Positions 15,333-22,456 of a stretch of 64,000 nt of DNA are shown here, one piece after another. Where the stretch lies: positions 1 through 64,000 of the forward strand of contig NZ_JACHVB010000012.1 in assembly GCF_014230085.1 (NCBI RefSeq). Direction: 5' to 3'. Below the pieces are notes generated by a model. The model was given only the letters and a program-made list of their open reading frames with translations. It was not told the DNA's origin and did not search any database. A program made the position numbers and the translations under genes. The DNA comes from Ruficoccus amylovorans. GTDB lineage: Bacteria > Verrucomicrobiota > Verrucomicrobiia > Opitutales > Cerasicoccaceae. Each line of letters begins with the position of its first letter. Position 1 is the stretch's first letter.

Positions 15333-16833
15333 AATAAGGACGAGGACGGGCTATGTAAGGCATGCGAGGATGGCATTCGATGGTATTTGCCATTGCCTGA
15401 TCATCGGCTTGATTTGCTGCTTTATCCAACGCTGCCTTCGAGGCACGCTTGAAGTTCGAGATGCCCATAATGGGTTTAAACGCATCAGCCCAATGAGCGT
15501 CGAGTCGTACGACGTCTCGGCTATGAAGAACGGTTTCGAGGGGCTTGCCTCCAATGTCTTGTTCACCCTGTTTTGCGCGCTTGATCGGCCAGCCTCCAGC
15601 AATTCGAAAGGTCCGCCAGCCAACAGTGATAGTCGCCACAAGCATACGGCCATTGCCTTCCTCGGTATCGCCTCCAGCTATCGATGTTAGCCAACGCTTA
15701 TTCTGGGCTTTGTTATGCCAGCGCAGGGCGATACTCGCGGGACGTTCTTTGCCGTCGGCCTCATAGTCCTTCGGTTGAGAGACGACGAGGCGTGAAGCGC
15801 AATCTCCCGCCCATGCGAGTTGGACCAGTTGCCAAGGGCATAGGCTGTCGAAATGAGAAGCATCTTCCATAACCTCAAGGAAGTCTTCTGTAAGTTTGCG
15901 GCAGGCTTCATCGCGGTTTGGGGACGAGAAGGCGGCCTCTACCCCGCGGCTAAATCCGTCCAGATCAGCTCTGAGAGACCATCCCCGGAGGCGGGTGGGA
16001 GAGGAGATTTTACTGCTGCTCGGATCGATGGATTCGTTGATTCTCAACTGAGAGAAATTGATGGATGCCTGCTTTGAGCGAATGGCGGTGGCCAATTTCT
16101 CCTGAAGTTCATACAGATTAGACTCGGCGGTGGTAAATAGACGTATGAATGTTGCTGCGACGTCTATGGGAAGGCTTACCCATTGTCCGTTATGACTGAT
16201 TGAGCGGCCTTTTGCGTATCTCAGAATGGTCGGAGACCACTGCAATATTGCGGTGGGGAAACGGACCGAACTATTGGGGAAAGTAGAAGAGTCGTTTGCG
16301 AATTCCTTGGCTGGCCGGTTTGCTGCCGGTGCTAGGGAAATAATGGAATCGTCAATGTTGCGTTCGGTGTCCACCAGAATGGTCTGACCGAAATCAAAGG
16401 CAAAGCGAACGCTTTTCCAGCTATCTCCGGCGAGTGGTTTTACTCGTTTTTCAATTTCTTCATGCAAGGCGACAGAGTAGGCCAACGCTGTCAGCAAACT
16501 CTGCTCATTCGCCTCACACGGCAAATACAGGTGTAACACCTCGCCTTGGACTTCCAGTAATTCGGCGGCGGATTCTTCGGTTAACGCGTCTGCCACCCTG
16601 GCGAATTGATCGACCACCTGAAGGTAGCTGCGAGTAGCTGCGTCCCGGTCTGCCGCTTCAAGGTCGAGGCGCAGGCTGATTTTTGCGTAGAAGTGAATGC
16701 CAGTGGTGGCTGTGATATTTACGGAAGGTGGAGTAATGCTCTCCACCGCGAACGCGGTTTTGCGTTCCTGGCGAAAGAGCTTGGAGTCAAGCAAGTCTCT
16801 CGCGGAATTTTTAATGATTACAGTTGGGTTCAT
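15322..16833 (-). CDS. Tandem class III cyclase-like protein (C1/C2-like), defence-associated
   Basis: A 503-residue soluble protein with two halves that each resemble a class III cyclase. Half 1 (about 40-190) has GIHFYAKISLRLD, EVQGEVLHLYLP and SLAPAANRPAKEFA; the positions expected for metal aspartates are Lys/Ser and Glu, so it is probably inactive or regulatory. Half 2 (about 280-450) has SLRADLDGFSRGVE (D290, D292) and LAWAGDCASRLVV (D344), both metal positions present, then IAGGWPIKRAKQGEQDIGGK. This recalls the C1/C2 pairing of animal adenylyl cyclases within one chain. The C terminus is a flexible basic tail ending RPYYGR. It forms an operon with the E2-like gene and shares a divergent, operator-bearing promoter with the XRE gene. 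No family name is known to me. Confidence 0.6.
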   Translation of the reverse strand: MNPTVIIKNSARDLLDSKLFRQERKTAFAVESITPPSVNITATTGIHFYAKISLRLDLEAADRDAATRSYLQVVDQFARVADALTEESAAELLEVQGEVLHLYLPCEANEQSLLTALAYSVALHEEIEKRVKPLAGDSWKSVRFAFDFGQTILVDTERNIDDSIISLAPAANRPAKEFANDSSTFPNSSVRFPTAILQWSPTILRYAKGRSISHNGQWVSLPIDVAATFIRLFTTAESNLYELQEKLATAIRSKQASINFSQLRINESIDPSSSKISSPTRLRGWSLRADLDGFSRGVEAAFSSPNRDEACRKLTEDFLEVMEDASHFDSLCPWQLVQLAWAGDCASRLVVSQPKDYEADGKERPASIALRWHNKAQNKRWLTSIAGGDTEEGNGRMLVATITVGWRTFRIAGGWPIKRAKQGEQDIGGKPLETVLHSRDVVRLDAHWADAFKPIMGISNFKRASKAALDKAANQADDQAMANTIECHPRMPYIARPRPYYGR

Positions 16834-16859
16834 GAAAAACCTTTTCGGTATTGCTATTG

Positions 16860-16921
16860 TATACGAATCGTATAGAGTGAATTGTGGAAAGTCAAGGGAT
16901 ATTGTATATTTTTCCTATACG
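16860..16921. promoter_or_regulatory. Divergent promoter with paired operators (XRE control)
   Basis: Two inverted repeats lie between the cyclase/E2 operon and the XRE gene: TATACGAATCGTATA (16860-16874) and GTATA-N7-TATAC (16904-16920), sharing the half-site GTATA/TATAC. The second covers the -10 of a rightward promoter (TTGTGG, 17 bp, TATATT). The first covers the -10 of a leftward promoter (TTGACT at 16895-16890, 17 bp, TACGAT). A single repressor could therefore shut both directions. Confidence 0.6.
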
Positions 16922-16936
16922 TTTCCGTAACTAGCT

Positions 16937-17287
16937 ATGAATGAAGAATTCAAAGACAGACTCAAGGCGCTCAGGGAGCGTCGTCAATTAAGCCAGGCGG
17001 ATGTTGCTGAGAGATCAGGACTGATGCCAGCGGCTATCTCGCATTTTGAAACAGGGAAGCGATCTCCCTCGTTCGATAACCTGCGCAAAATTGCTGACGC
17101 TCTGGATGTGAGCGTTGATTACTTGCTGGGCAGGATCGATGAGGAGCAATATGGAATGGGGAGTGTATCTGCTCCTCGGTCGCGTGAGCTTTTCAGGAAT
17201 GCGGAAAACCTCTCGGATAGCAGCCTCAATTTTCTGAACGAAATGGCTAAAGCCTTAAGTGAGAAGGAAAAAAAGGATTCCAAGTGA
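16937..17287 (+). CDS. XRE-family transcriptional regulator
   Basis: A 116-residue regulator with an HTH_3 domain at residues 5-65 (LKALRERRQLSQADVAERSG, then LMPAAISHFETGKRSPS and LRKIADALDVSVDYLLGR). The C-terminal 45 residues are helical and may carry the cleavage or dimerisation site. The gene overlaps the next one (GTGA), an ImmA/IrrE-type peptidase, the arrangement known from ICEBs1 ImmR/ImmA and many phages, where the peptidase degrades the repressor on DNA damage or infection. The operators upstream suggest it represses itself and the cyclase/E2 operon. Confidence 0.92.
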   Translation: MNEEFKDRLKALRERRQLSQADVAERSGLMPAAISHFETGKRSPSFDNLRKIADALDVSVDYLLGRIDEEQYGMGSVSAPRSRELFRNAENLSDSSLNFLNEMAKALSEKEKKDSK

Positions 17288-18177
17288 AGATAAGCCGATT
17301 GCGCAAGCAACAGATTTGCACGCTAGCCCGTAATGAACTGAAGGCAGGCGGAGCATTGAGCCTGCCAGTCGATCCGATCGCTTTCGCGCAGAACAAAGAT
17401 ATTGTTGTTCAATCTTTCGATCCACCTGAGAAGGATATTTCCGGCTTTCTCATGCAGCTTGGAAATAATTTTGGAATCGGCTATTCGTCTCAGATAAAAA
17501 GCGTTGGATTTCAGCATTTTACTGTCGCTCACGAGCTTGGGCATTACTTGATCGATGGTCATGTCCAAGCCGTATTGGCAGAAGGTAAACATCTATCGCG
17601 TGCCGGATATATTGCAAAAGATCAGTATGAGCGTGAGGCTGATGTTTTCGCGACGGAGTTCCTAATGCCGTGGGCTTTGGTTTCGCCTATCATTGCTGGC
17701 CAAGAGCGAGGAATGGACGCGATCAGGCTTATCGCCGAGCAATGCCAAAGCTCCCTTTTGGCCTCCGCGATCCGTTTCACTGAGATTACCAAAGAATGCG
17801 CCGCTGTGGTCCTCTCTCGTTCAGGAACAATTGACTATATGGTGGCTTCGGACGGGTTTCGCCAAATTCCAGGCATCGATTGGTTGCGCAAAAAAGAAGA
17901 CGTTCCTCCGGATACTCTATCGTATGAAAAATCGTGCGATAGCGATTGGATCGAGACTGCGCAGTCTGAATCAGGCAGGATTGACTTGGTAGAGTGGTTT
18001 CCTGATGTCAGCGGTGTTTATGCGAGCGAGGATGTTGTTGGGCTCGGTCGCTATGGGCGCCTGTTGACTCTTTTGGTTGCAGACTATGACCCGGACGACC
18101 CTGAGGATGACGATGATCCGAGTAGCGGCAGTGAGTATATTGATCGCTGGAGCAGTGGTGTTTTTCGAGGGCGATGA
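17284..18177 (+). CDS. ImmA/IrrE-family metallopeptidase
   Basis: A 297-residue protein starting at a GTG that overlaps the XRE stop codon. The zinc site is HELGH (H83-H87) with the third ligand in EREADVFATEFLMP (about residues 116-129), the canonical IrrE_N/ImmA signature. The C-terminal part holds a further domain of about 120 residues ending in a strongly acidic stretch (DPDDPEDDDDPSSGS), longer than simple ImmA proteins of 120-180 residues. By analogy with ImmA it would cleave the XRE repressor encoded just upstream, releasing transcription of the defence operon and perhaps of the mobile element. Confidence 0.9.
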   Translation: MKISRLRKQQICTLARNELKAGGALSLPVDPIAFAQNKDIVVQSFDPPEKDISGFLMQLGNNFGIGYSSQIKSVGFQHFTVAHELGHYLIDGHVQAVLAEGKHLSRAGYIAKDQYEREADVFATEFLMPWALVSPIIAGQERGMDAIRLIAEQCQSSLLASAIRFTEITKECAAVVLSRSGTIDYMVASDGFRQIPGIDWLRKKEDVPPDTLSYEKSCDSDWIETAQSESGRIDLVEWFPDVSGVYASEDVVGLGRYGRLLTLLVADYDPDDPEDDDDPSSGSEYIDRWSSGVFRGR

Positions 18178-18225
18178 ATGTCTTCTTACAGGATTTATGA
18201 GCCAGGGCGGTTGTGAAAATCTGTA

Positions 18226-19662
18226 ATGTTTATCGATAGACCAGTTGAAGAGAAAGAGCTCCCCCTGCCATGGGTAGACTATGGATTTGGGCCTTGGGTT
18301 ACCTTTCGAGAACGACAGGATTCTGTCGCTTACTTGTGTTCTTGTGCGCGGTCTGCGGCGAAATTTTGGCTCGCTCGTGAATTAGCCAATGGGCAGAGGT
18401 TACTTGCGCCGGGAAATAAGAATTTGCTGTCGCATTTTGCGATAAATCCAGCCGGGCAGGCCATGGCGATTGAAGAATTGGAAGGTAGTGGCTTTTTTCG
18501 AAACGGCATTTGCCATTTATGCACCGGACACGTACCGACTCTTCATACAGGAGGAAACCGCCTGGCAGATACTCGTTATTATCCGTACCTGGATCAAGTT
18601 GGGTATGAATTGGGACTAGTTTCCGAATATGACCCCGAAAAGTTTACCTCCAAGCGTGATTTGAGGGTATATGAACGCCTTAATCAACGCTTGGGGCTGA
18701 AGGGTGATATGCGGCGCGAAGATTTGCTTTGGTTGTGTCTGCGCGGAGCGTTTCCAAACGTTGAAATATTGCGAAACGTTAGGCCGCCAGAGCTTGAGGG
18801 GCTTGAACTGGACTTCTGGTTGCCTGCCCAGTGGGTTGGAATTGAGTATCAAGGCCAACAGCATGCCAAGCCGGTTGATTTTTTTGGTGGAGAGAGCGGT
18901 TATAACGCTTTGGTTGAACGCGATAAGAGAAAAAGAGAGTTATGCGCCAAACACGGTATCTACTTGGAGGAGTTTAATCATGACGACATGCTTACGGAAG
19001 CAAATGTAAAGGAACGTTTATTGCGTTACTGGCATGATCCCAAAGGGATTTCTCCGCCGCGGGGTGCATATTGGATATTGGGCGAGGCCTACCGCCCAAG
19101 TGGAGTTGATTGGGAAAAATTAACCCGCAAGCAGCGTATGGACGTAAAGCGGGAGCTATGGCTGATGCAGGAAATGTCTAGACGTTGCTGGCCTAAGGGA
19201 AAAAAATACAGGACTGCGGCATTGGATGTGGCTAAGAAAGCATCAGTTTTATGGGGAGAGATTCGTGGAATATCCCCAACTTCTATTCAGAATAAATTTA
19301 GATTTTGGCGTAAGAGGGATTATGGGGGTGATTGGAGACATGCCATACGATATGAGAGCTTAATTCAGGATAAAATGTGCGCGTTGCGTGAGCTTGGGAT
19401 TAGCCTTTCACAGACCAAGGCATATTTTAGTATCTACCCAGGAGGGCTTACTGCATGGGCCAAGGCCCATTCTATCGACCAAGCTGAAGCAAGAAAATTG
19501 ACCCATGTACGCGCTCGTATCGATTCTGAAGTTGCACAAGCTTTCAAGTCATCTTTGGAATGTAAAACCAATGAATTACGTGTCGAGGTCAGAAGGCTCG
19601 AGCGGGAGTTGAAAGCACTGAAATCTGATTACCGCAGGGTTCGTGGTGGGATCACTAGTTGA
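18226..19662 (+). CDS. Cys-rich protein with restriction-endonuclease-like core
   Basis: A 478-residue protein not in a family I can name. The N-terminal part has two Cys pairs, CSC (38/40) and CHLC (96/99), which could bind zinc. The middle has a PD-(D/E)xK-like core: D196 in LELDFWLPAQW, E207/Q209 in VGIEYQGQQH, then RDKRKRELCAKHGIYLEEF. This is the E-x-Q form seen in Vsr-like and some homing or defence nucleases. The C-terminal part is Trp- and Arg-rich, ending in a coiled coil (LRVEVRRLERELKALKSDY). It sits in the AT-rich defence block between the ImmA and DUF2513 genes. A nuclease role in defence is inferred. Confidence 0.55.
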   Translation: MFIDRPVEEKELPLPWVDYGFGPWVTFRERQDSVAYLCSCARSAAKFWLARELANGQRLLAPGNKNLLSHFAINPAGQAMAIEELEGSGFFRNGICHLCTGHVPTLHTGGNRLADTRYYPYLDQVGYELGLVSEYDPEKFTSKRDLRVYERLNQRLGLKGDMRREDLLWLCLRGAFPNVEILRNVRPPELEGLELDFWLPAQWVGIEYQGQQHAKPVDFFGGESGYNALVERDKRKRELCAKHGIYLEEFNHDDMLTEANVKERLLRYWHDPKGISPPRGAYWILGEAYRPSGVDWEKLTRKQRMDVKRELWLMQEMSRRCWPKGKKYRTAALDVAKKASVLWGEIRGISPTSIQNKFRFWRKRDYGGDWRHAIRYESLIQDKMCALRELGISLSQTKAYFSIYPGGLTAWAKAHSIDQAEARKLTHVRARIDSEVAQAFKSSLECKTNELRVEVRRLERELKALKSDYRRVRGGITS

Positions 19663-19692
19663 TTGATGTTATTGTTTTTTTAACCTTTTGCC

Positions 19693-20049
19693 ATGAAAAG
19701 AGATTTCGATTTGATCAGAAGTATTATGCTTCAGGTGGAGCAAGCTGACAGTGGAACGGCTTTGGTGGTTTTAGAGGTAGGTCCGGATATACGGGATAGT
19801 GCTGTTGCTGAACATATTGAGCTCATGGTCGAGGCTGATTTGGTTGTGGGCGAGGTATTTTCACGAGATCCTCTGACATTTGCAATTCAACGATTGACGT
19901 GGGGAGGACACGATTTCCTCGAAAATGCCCGTAACGATACGATATGGAAAAAAGTTGTCGCTCAATCTAAGGCCAAAGGGTCCTCAATGACGCTCACGAT
20001 ACTGAATGGATTGTTGTCCCGAGCAGCCGAAAAGTACGCTGGTCTGTAG
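19693..20049 (+). CDS. DUF2513-family protein
   Basis: A 118-residue protein that matches DUF2513 by its opening (MKRDFDLIRSIMLQVEQ) and the motif RLTWGGHDFLENARNDTIWK near residues 75-95. The fold looks like a winged helix: IELMVEADLVVGEVF then a beta hairpin. DUF2513 proteins are small, usually found in prophages, mobile elements and defence islands, and their function is unknown; a regulatory DNA-binding role is often assumed. It lies 30 bp after the nuclease-like gene and is probably co-transcribed. About 390 bp without a gene follows. Confidence 0.8.
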   Translation: MKRDFDLIRSIMLQVEQADSGTALVVLEVGPDIRDSAVAEHIELMVEADLVVGEVFSRDPLTFAIQRLTWGGHDFLENARNDTIWKKVVAQSKAKGSSMTLTILNGLLSRAAEKYAGL

Positions 20050-20193
20050 ACGTTCTGTTTGGCATTTTTTAATGCATGATCCTAACCGTATCTTACGTAA
20101 TGGATACGGATGGCATGAAGAGATGGCTATGGCCATAGGCTATGCCTATATTTCCAGGGGTTAGATAAGGAAATTACGTATCCGCGTGGGGCT

Positions 20194-20410
20194 GAGAACC
20201 TGCTTTCCTGCCCGCAGGAAAGGGGATTATGCCAGCCCTCCGCTCCCAGCCTTCAAGGTCGTATTTTTGCGTTCGCTTGTGCAGCTTCGGCGCGGGCTTC
20301 TCGCTTCCGCTCTCGGCGCAAAAATCTCCACCTTGACGGCGGCCTACGGCCATCGCTTTGGGCACGCTCTCGCTCGCTCGCCGCTTGGCAGGGGAAAGCA
20401 GGTTTTCATG
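20194..20410 (+). repeat. Large imperfect palindrome upstream of ardC
   Basis: The 393-bp gap 20050-20442 holds a nested inverted repeat. The outer arms are AACCTGCTTTCC (20198-20209) and GGAAAGCAGGTT (20394-20405). The inner arms are CCTTCAAGGTCGTATTTTTG (around 20251) and CGCAAAAATCTCCACCTTGA (around 20319). At the left edge a tight 9-bp stem, CTTTCCTGC/GCAGGAAAG (20203-20222), competes with the outer arm. The whole unit could fold into one long hairpin. From memory, similar sequences lie upstream of ardC genes in other mobile elements. A structured leader, single-strand promoter or transfer-origin role is possible. The rest of the gap (20050-20193) shows nothing clear. Confidence 0.55.
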
Positions 20411-20442
20411 CCGAAGACCGTTTAACCCGAAAGGAGCCAACC

Positions 20443-21291
20443 GTGAAGAAATCCGCTTATGACCGTGTGACCGAGCGTATGCTTGAACTCTTGGAGAATG
20501 GGGTTTGCCCGTGGCGCAGACCGTGGAACCGTGTCGGGGGCCGTCCCCGAAACTTTGTCAGTGATCGCCCTTACTCCGGCGTGAACTGGTTTTTGCTGGA
20601 GGCGATGGCCTTTGATCTGCCGTGGTTCATGACCTTTAATCAGGTCAAGGCCAAGGGCGGGAAGATCATCAAGGGCAGCAAGGGCATTCCCGTGGTTTAC
20701 TGGGGAACCTGGGAACGTGAAAACGAGGACAGCGACGACGAAGGTGAAACCCGGAAAATTCCTTTCCTGAAAGCCTATGTGGTTTTTAATGCCTGTCACG
20801 TCGAAGGGGTTGAGTTCCCCGAACTGCCCGAAGTCGAGCCGCTGGACTTTTCGCCCATCGACGCCGCCGAGCGGGTGATTGAAGGCTGGAAGGAAGGCCC
20901 GGAGATTGTGCACGGCTACCAGCACGCCTGCTACATTCCCGCCACCGATGAAATCCAGCTCCCGCCCAAGACGCGTTTTTCGTCCTGTCAGGAATATTAC
21001 GCCACGCTCTTTCATGAGCTAGGCCATAGTTGCGGGGCCAAGCATCGACTGGACCGCAATCTAGAGGGAACTATCGGCGACGCCGACTATTCCCGCGAGG
21101 AACTGATTGCCGAGATGACCGCCGCTTTCCTCTGCGCCCACTGCGGCATTGATAACAGCGTGATCGAGAATTCCGCCGCTTACCTTCAGGGCTGGATTCG
21201 CATCCTGAAAGGTGACAGCAAGCTGGTAGTCACTGCCGCCAGCCAGGCCCAGAAGGCGGCGAATCTGATCTTAGGCGTGACTGGGGAGTGA
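20443..21291 (+). CDS. ardC: ArdC-family antirestriction protein
   Basis: A 282-residue protein that starts at a GTG nine bases after AAGGAG. The N-terminal DUF1738/ArdC ssDNA-binding domain (residues ~5-120) has the typical VTERMLELLENGVCPWRRPW and PYSGVNWFLLEA. The C-terminal MPTase-PolyVal metallopeptidase-like domain carries HELGH (191-195) and the later Glu in REELIAEMTAAF. ArdC protects incoming single-stranded DNA from restriction during conjugation in related plasmids. Length and both domains are complete. It follows a large palindromic region, consistent with early expression upon entry to a new host. Confidence 0.95.
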   Translation: MKKSAYDRVTERMLELLENGVCPWRRPWNRVGGRPRNFVSDRPYSGVNWFLLEAMAFDLPWFMTFNQVKAKGGKIIKGSKGIPVVYWGTWERENEDSDDEGETRKIPFLKAYVVFNACHVEGVEFPELPEVEPLDFSPIDAAERVIEGWKEGPEIVHGYQHACYIPATDEIQLPPKTRFSSCQEYYATLFHELGHSCGAKHRLDRNLEGTIGDADYSREELIAEMTAAFLCAHCGIDNSVIENSAAYLQGWIRILKGDSKLVVTAASQAQKAANLILGVTGE

Positions 21292-21471
21292 TTTGCGGGT
21301 CCGACTTACTGACATGGGGTTATGGCGCACTCAGTGGAATGGCGATACGCCAGCTTTTCAGAAATCGGCTGCCCGCCAGCGGGCAGCCGATTCTCTTTGG
21401 CAGAATAGGGAAGTGCATTGGCTCCCGTCTTCCCTATTCGCGGTTGTTTTTTCTGCTAAACTGACGGCATC

Positions 21472-21819
21472 ATGAGTCAGTCAACCGCCTCTGTTTATCC
21501 GTTCCCGGCCAGCGCAACCCCAGAGCGGGAGCGTCCGGCAGTAGGAGACGCGGTTGTTGCGCAGGAATTGGCGGCATTGCGGAAGGAGTTGGCCGGGCTT
21601 CAGCGGGAATTGCACGAGTTGAATGCCATTCAGTCGCCGTTGGTGGGGATCGAGCGGGTTGCCCTGTATTTTGGCAAATCTCAGGATACGATTCGCCGAT
21701 GGGTCAAGGATCGGGTTATTTCCTGCTACAAAATTCCGAACAACAAAGGATACTCTTTGTTGTTCAGCTTCAAGCAGATCGAAAGCGATCTGGAAGACTA
21801 CCAGCAGGAGCGGTATTAG
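21472..21819 (+). CDS. Excisionase-like helix-turn-helix protein
   Basis: A 115-residue protein. The N-terminal half is a low-complexity and coiled-coil region (ALRKELAGLQRELHELNAIQ). The C-terminal half is a MerR/HTH_17-type winged helix (PLVGIERVALYFGKSQDTIR then RWVKDRVISCYKIPNNKGY). This domain is used by recombination directionality factors (Xis) and plasmid regulators. Being about 1.7 kb from the attachment site it is a reasonable candidate for the element's Xis, but no integrase is visible to pair with it. The 180 bp before it hold no convincing gene. Confidence 0.65.
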   Translation: MSQSTASVYPFPASATPERERPAVGDAVVAQELAALRKELAGLQRELHELNAIQSPLVGIERVALYFGKSQDTIRRWVKDRVISCYKIPNNKGYSLLFSFKQIESDLEDYQQERY

Positions 21820-21914
21820 GCGTGTGGCAGTTTCTAGGGATTTGATCGCTTGAGCCAGTTTGGGGAAATGGGAAGCAGCTTTACTTTTTGGCCAAAAGAT
21901 ATACGGTTTCAGAT

Positions 21915-22145
21915 ATGAGTACGACCACGATGCGCATCACCAGCGAGGCCTTAGCTCTTCCGGAAGACGAGCGGTTGCAGGTGTTTTTGCAGCTCGCATC
22001 AAGCTTGCCGAATGAGAAGGCGCAGCTTGCAGAAAGCGCCCGTCGGGCTAGGGAAATGAGTTCTGGCAAGGTGGTTCCGATGACCGAAGAGGAATTCGGA
22101 GGCAAAATGAACGCGCTCAAAGAGCAATTTCGCAAGCAGGCTTAG
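21915..22145 (+). CDS. Antitoxin of addiction-module component family
   Basis: A 76-residue protein from the ATG at 21915. It resembles the putative addiction module component family (TIGR02574/DUF2281-like): the start RITSEALALPEDERLQVFLQ with the Leu-Pro-x-Glu-Glu/Asp-Arg motif, then a disordered C terminus with MTEEEFGGKMNALKEQ. Such antitoxins pair with ParE/RelE toxins. Its stop codon overlaps the GTG start of the toxin gene by one base, so the pair is translationally coupled. TA pairs commonly stabilise integrated elements. Confidence 0.8.
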   Translation: MSTTTMRITSEALALPEDERLQVFLQLASSLPNEKAQLAESARRAREMSSGKVVPMTEEEFGGKMNALKEQFRKQA

Positions 22146-22447
22146 TGGCCAGAACAGTAGAGTTCCACCCGCTTTTCAGCGAGGATGTTGAAGCGCAGGC
22201 ACGCTACCTGCAAGAGGAAGCCGAGTTGGGAGAAGCCTTTCTCGAAAAGGTGGAGGAAGCGGTTGCTGCGGTCAAAGCCGAGCCGATGCACCATGGGTTC
22301 CTCTATGGCAGCACGCGCCATATCATTTTACGGAAATTCCGCCGCCATATCGTCCATTACGAATACTTTGAGAAGGAGGATTTAATCCGTTTCTACGGAC
22401 TCTTTCACGGTTCTGAAAATCCCGCCCGGTGGTGGTCAAGGCTTTGA
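22145..22447 (+). CDS. RelE/ParE-superfamily toxin
   Basis: A 100-residue ParE/RelE-fold toxin that begins with GTG in TAGTG overlap with the antitoxin. Family features are VEFHPLFSEDVEAQARYL at the start, a long first helix pair, then strands RHIILRKFRRHIVHYEYF and DLIRFYGLFHGSENPARWW, with the RKFRRHIVHYE wording usual for ParE-type toxins. It would either inhibit gyrase (ParE) or cleave mRNA (RelE); the sequence looks more ParE-like. Nine bases after its stop the convergent unknown gene ends. Confidence 0.88.
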   Translation: MARTVEFHPLFSEDVEAQARYLQEEAELGEAFLEKVEEAVAAVKAEPMHHGFLYGSTRHIILRKFRRHIVHYEYFEKEDLIRFYGLFHGSENPARWWSRL

Positions 22448-22456
22448 GCGCACCGT

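Noticed and set aside
15322-16833. CD-NTase (CBASS) as identity of the 503-residue protein
   Set aside because: No GS-x(n)-DxD nucleotidyltransferase motif; class III cyclase words fit both halves better.
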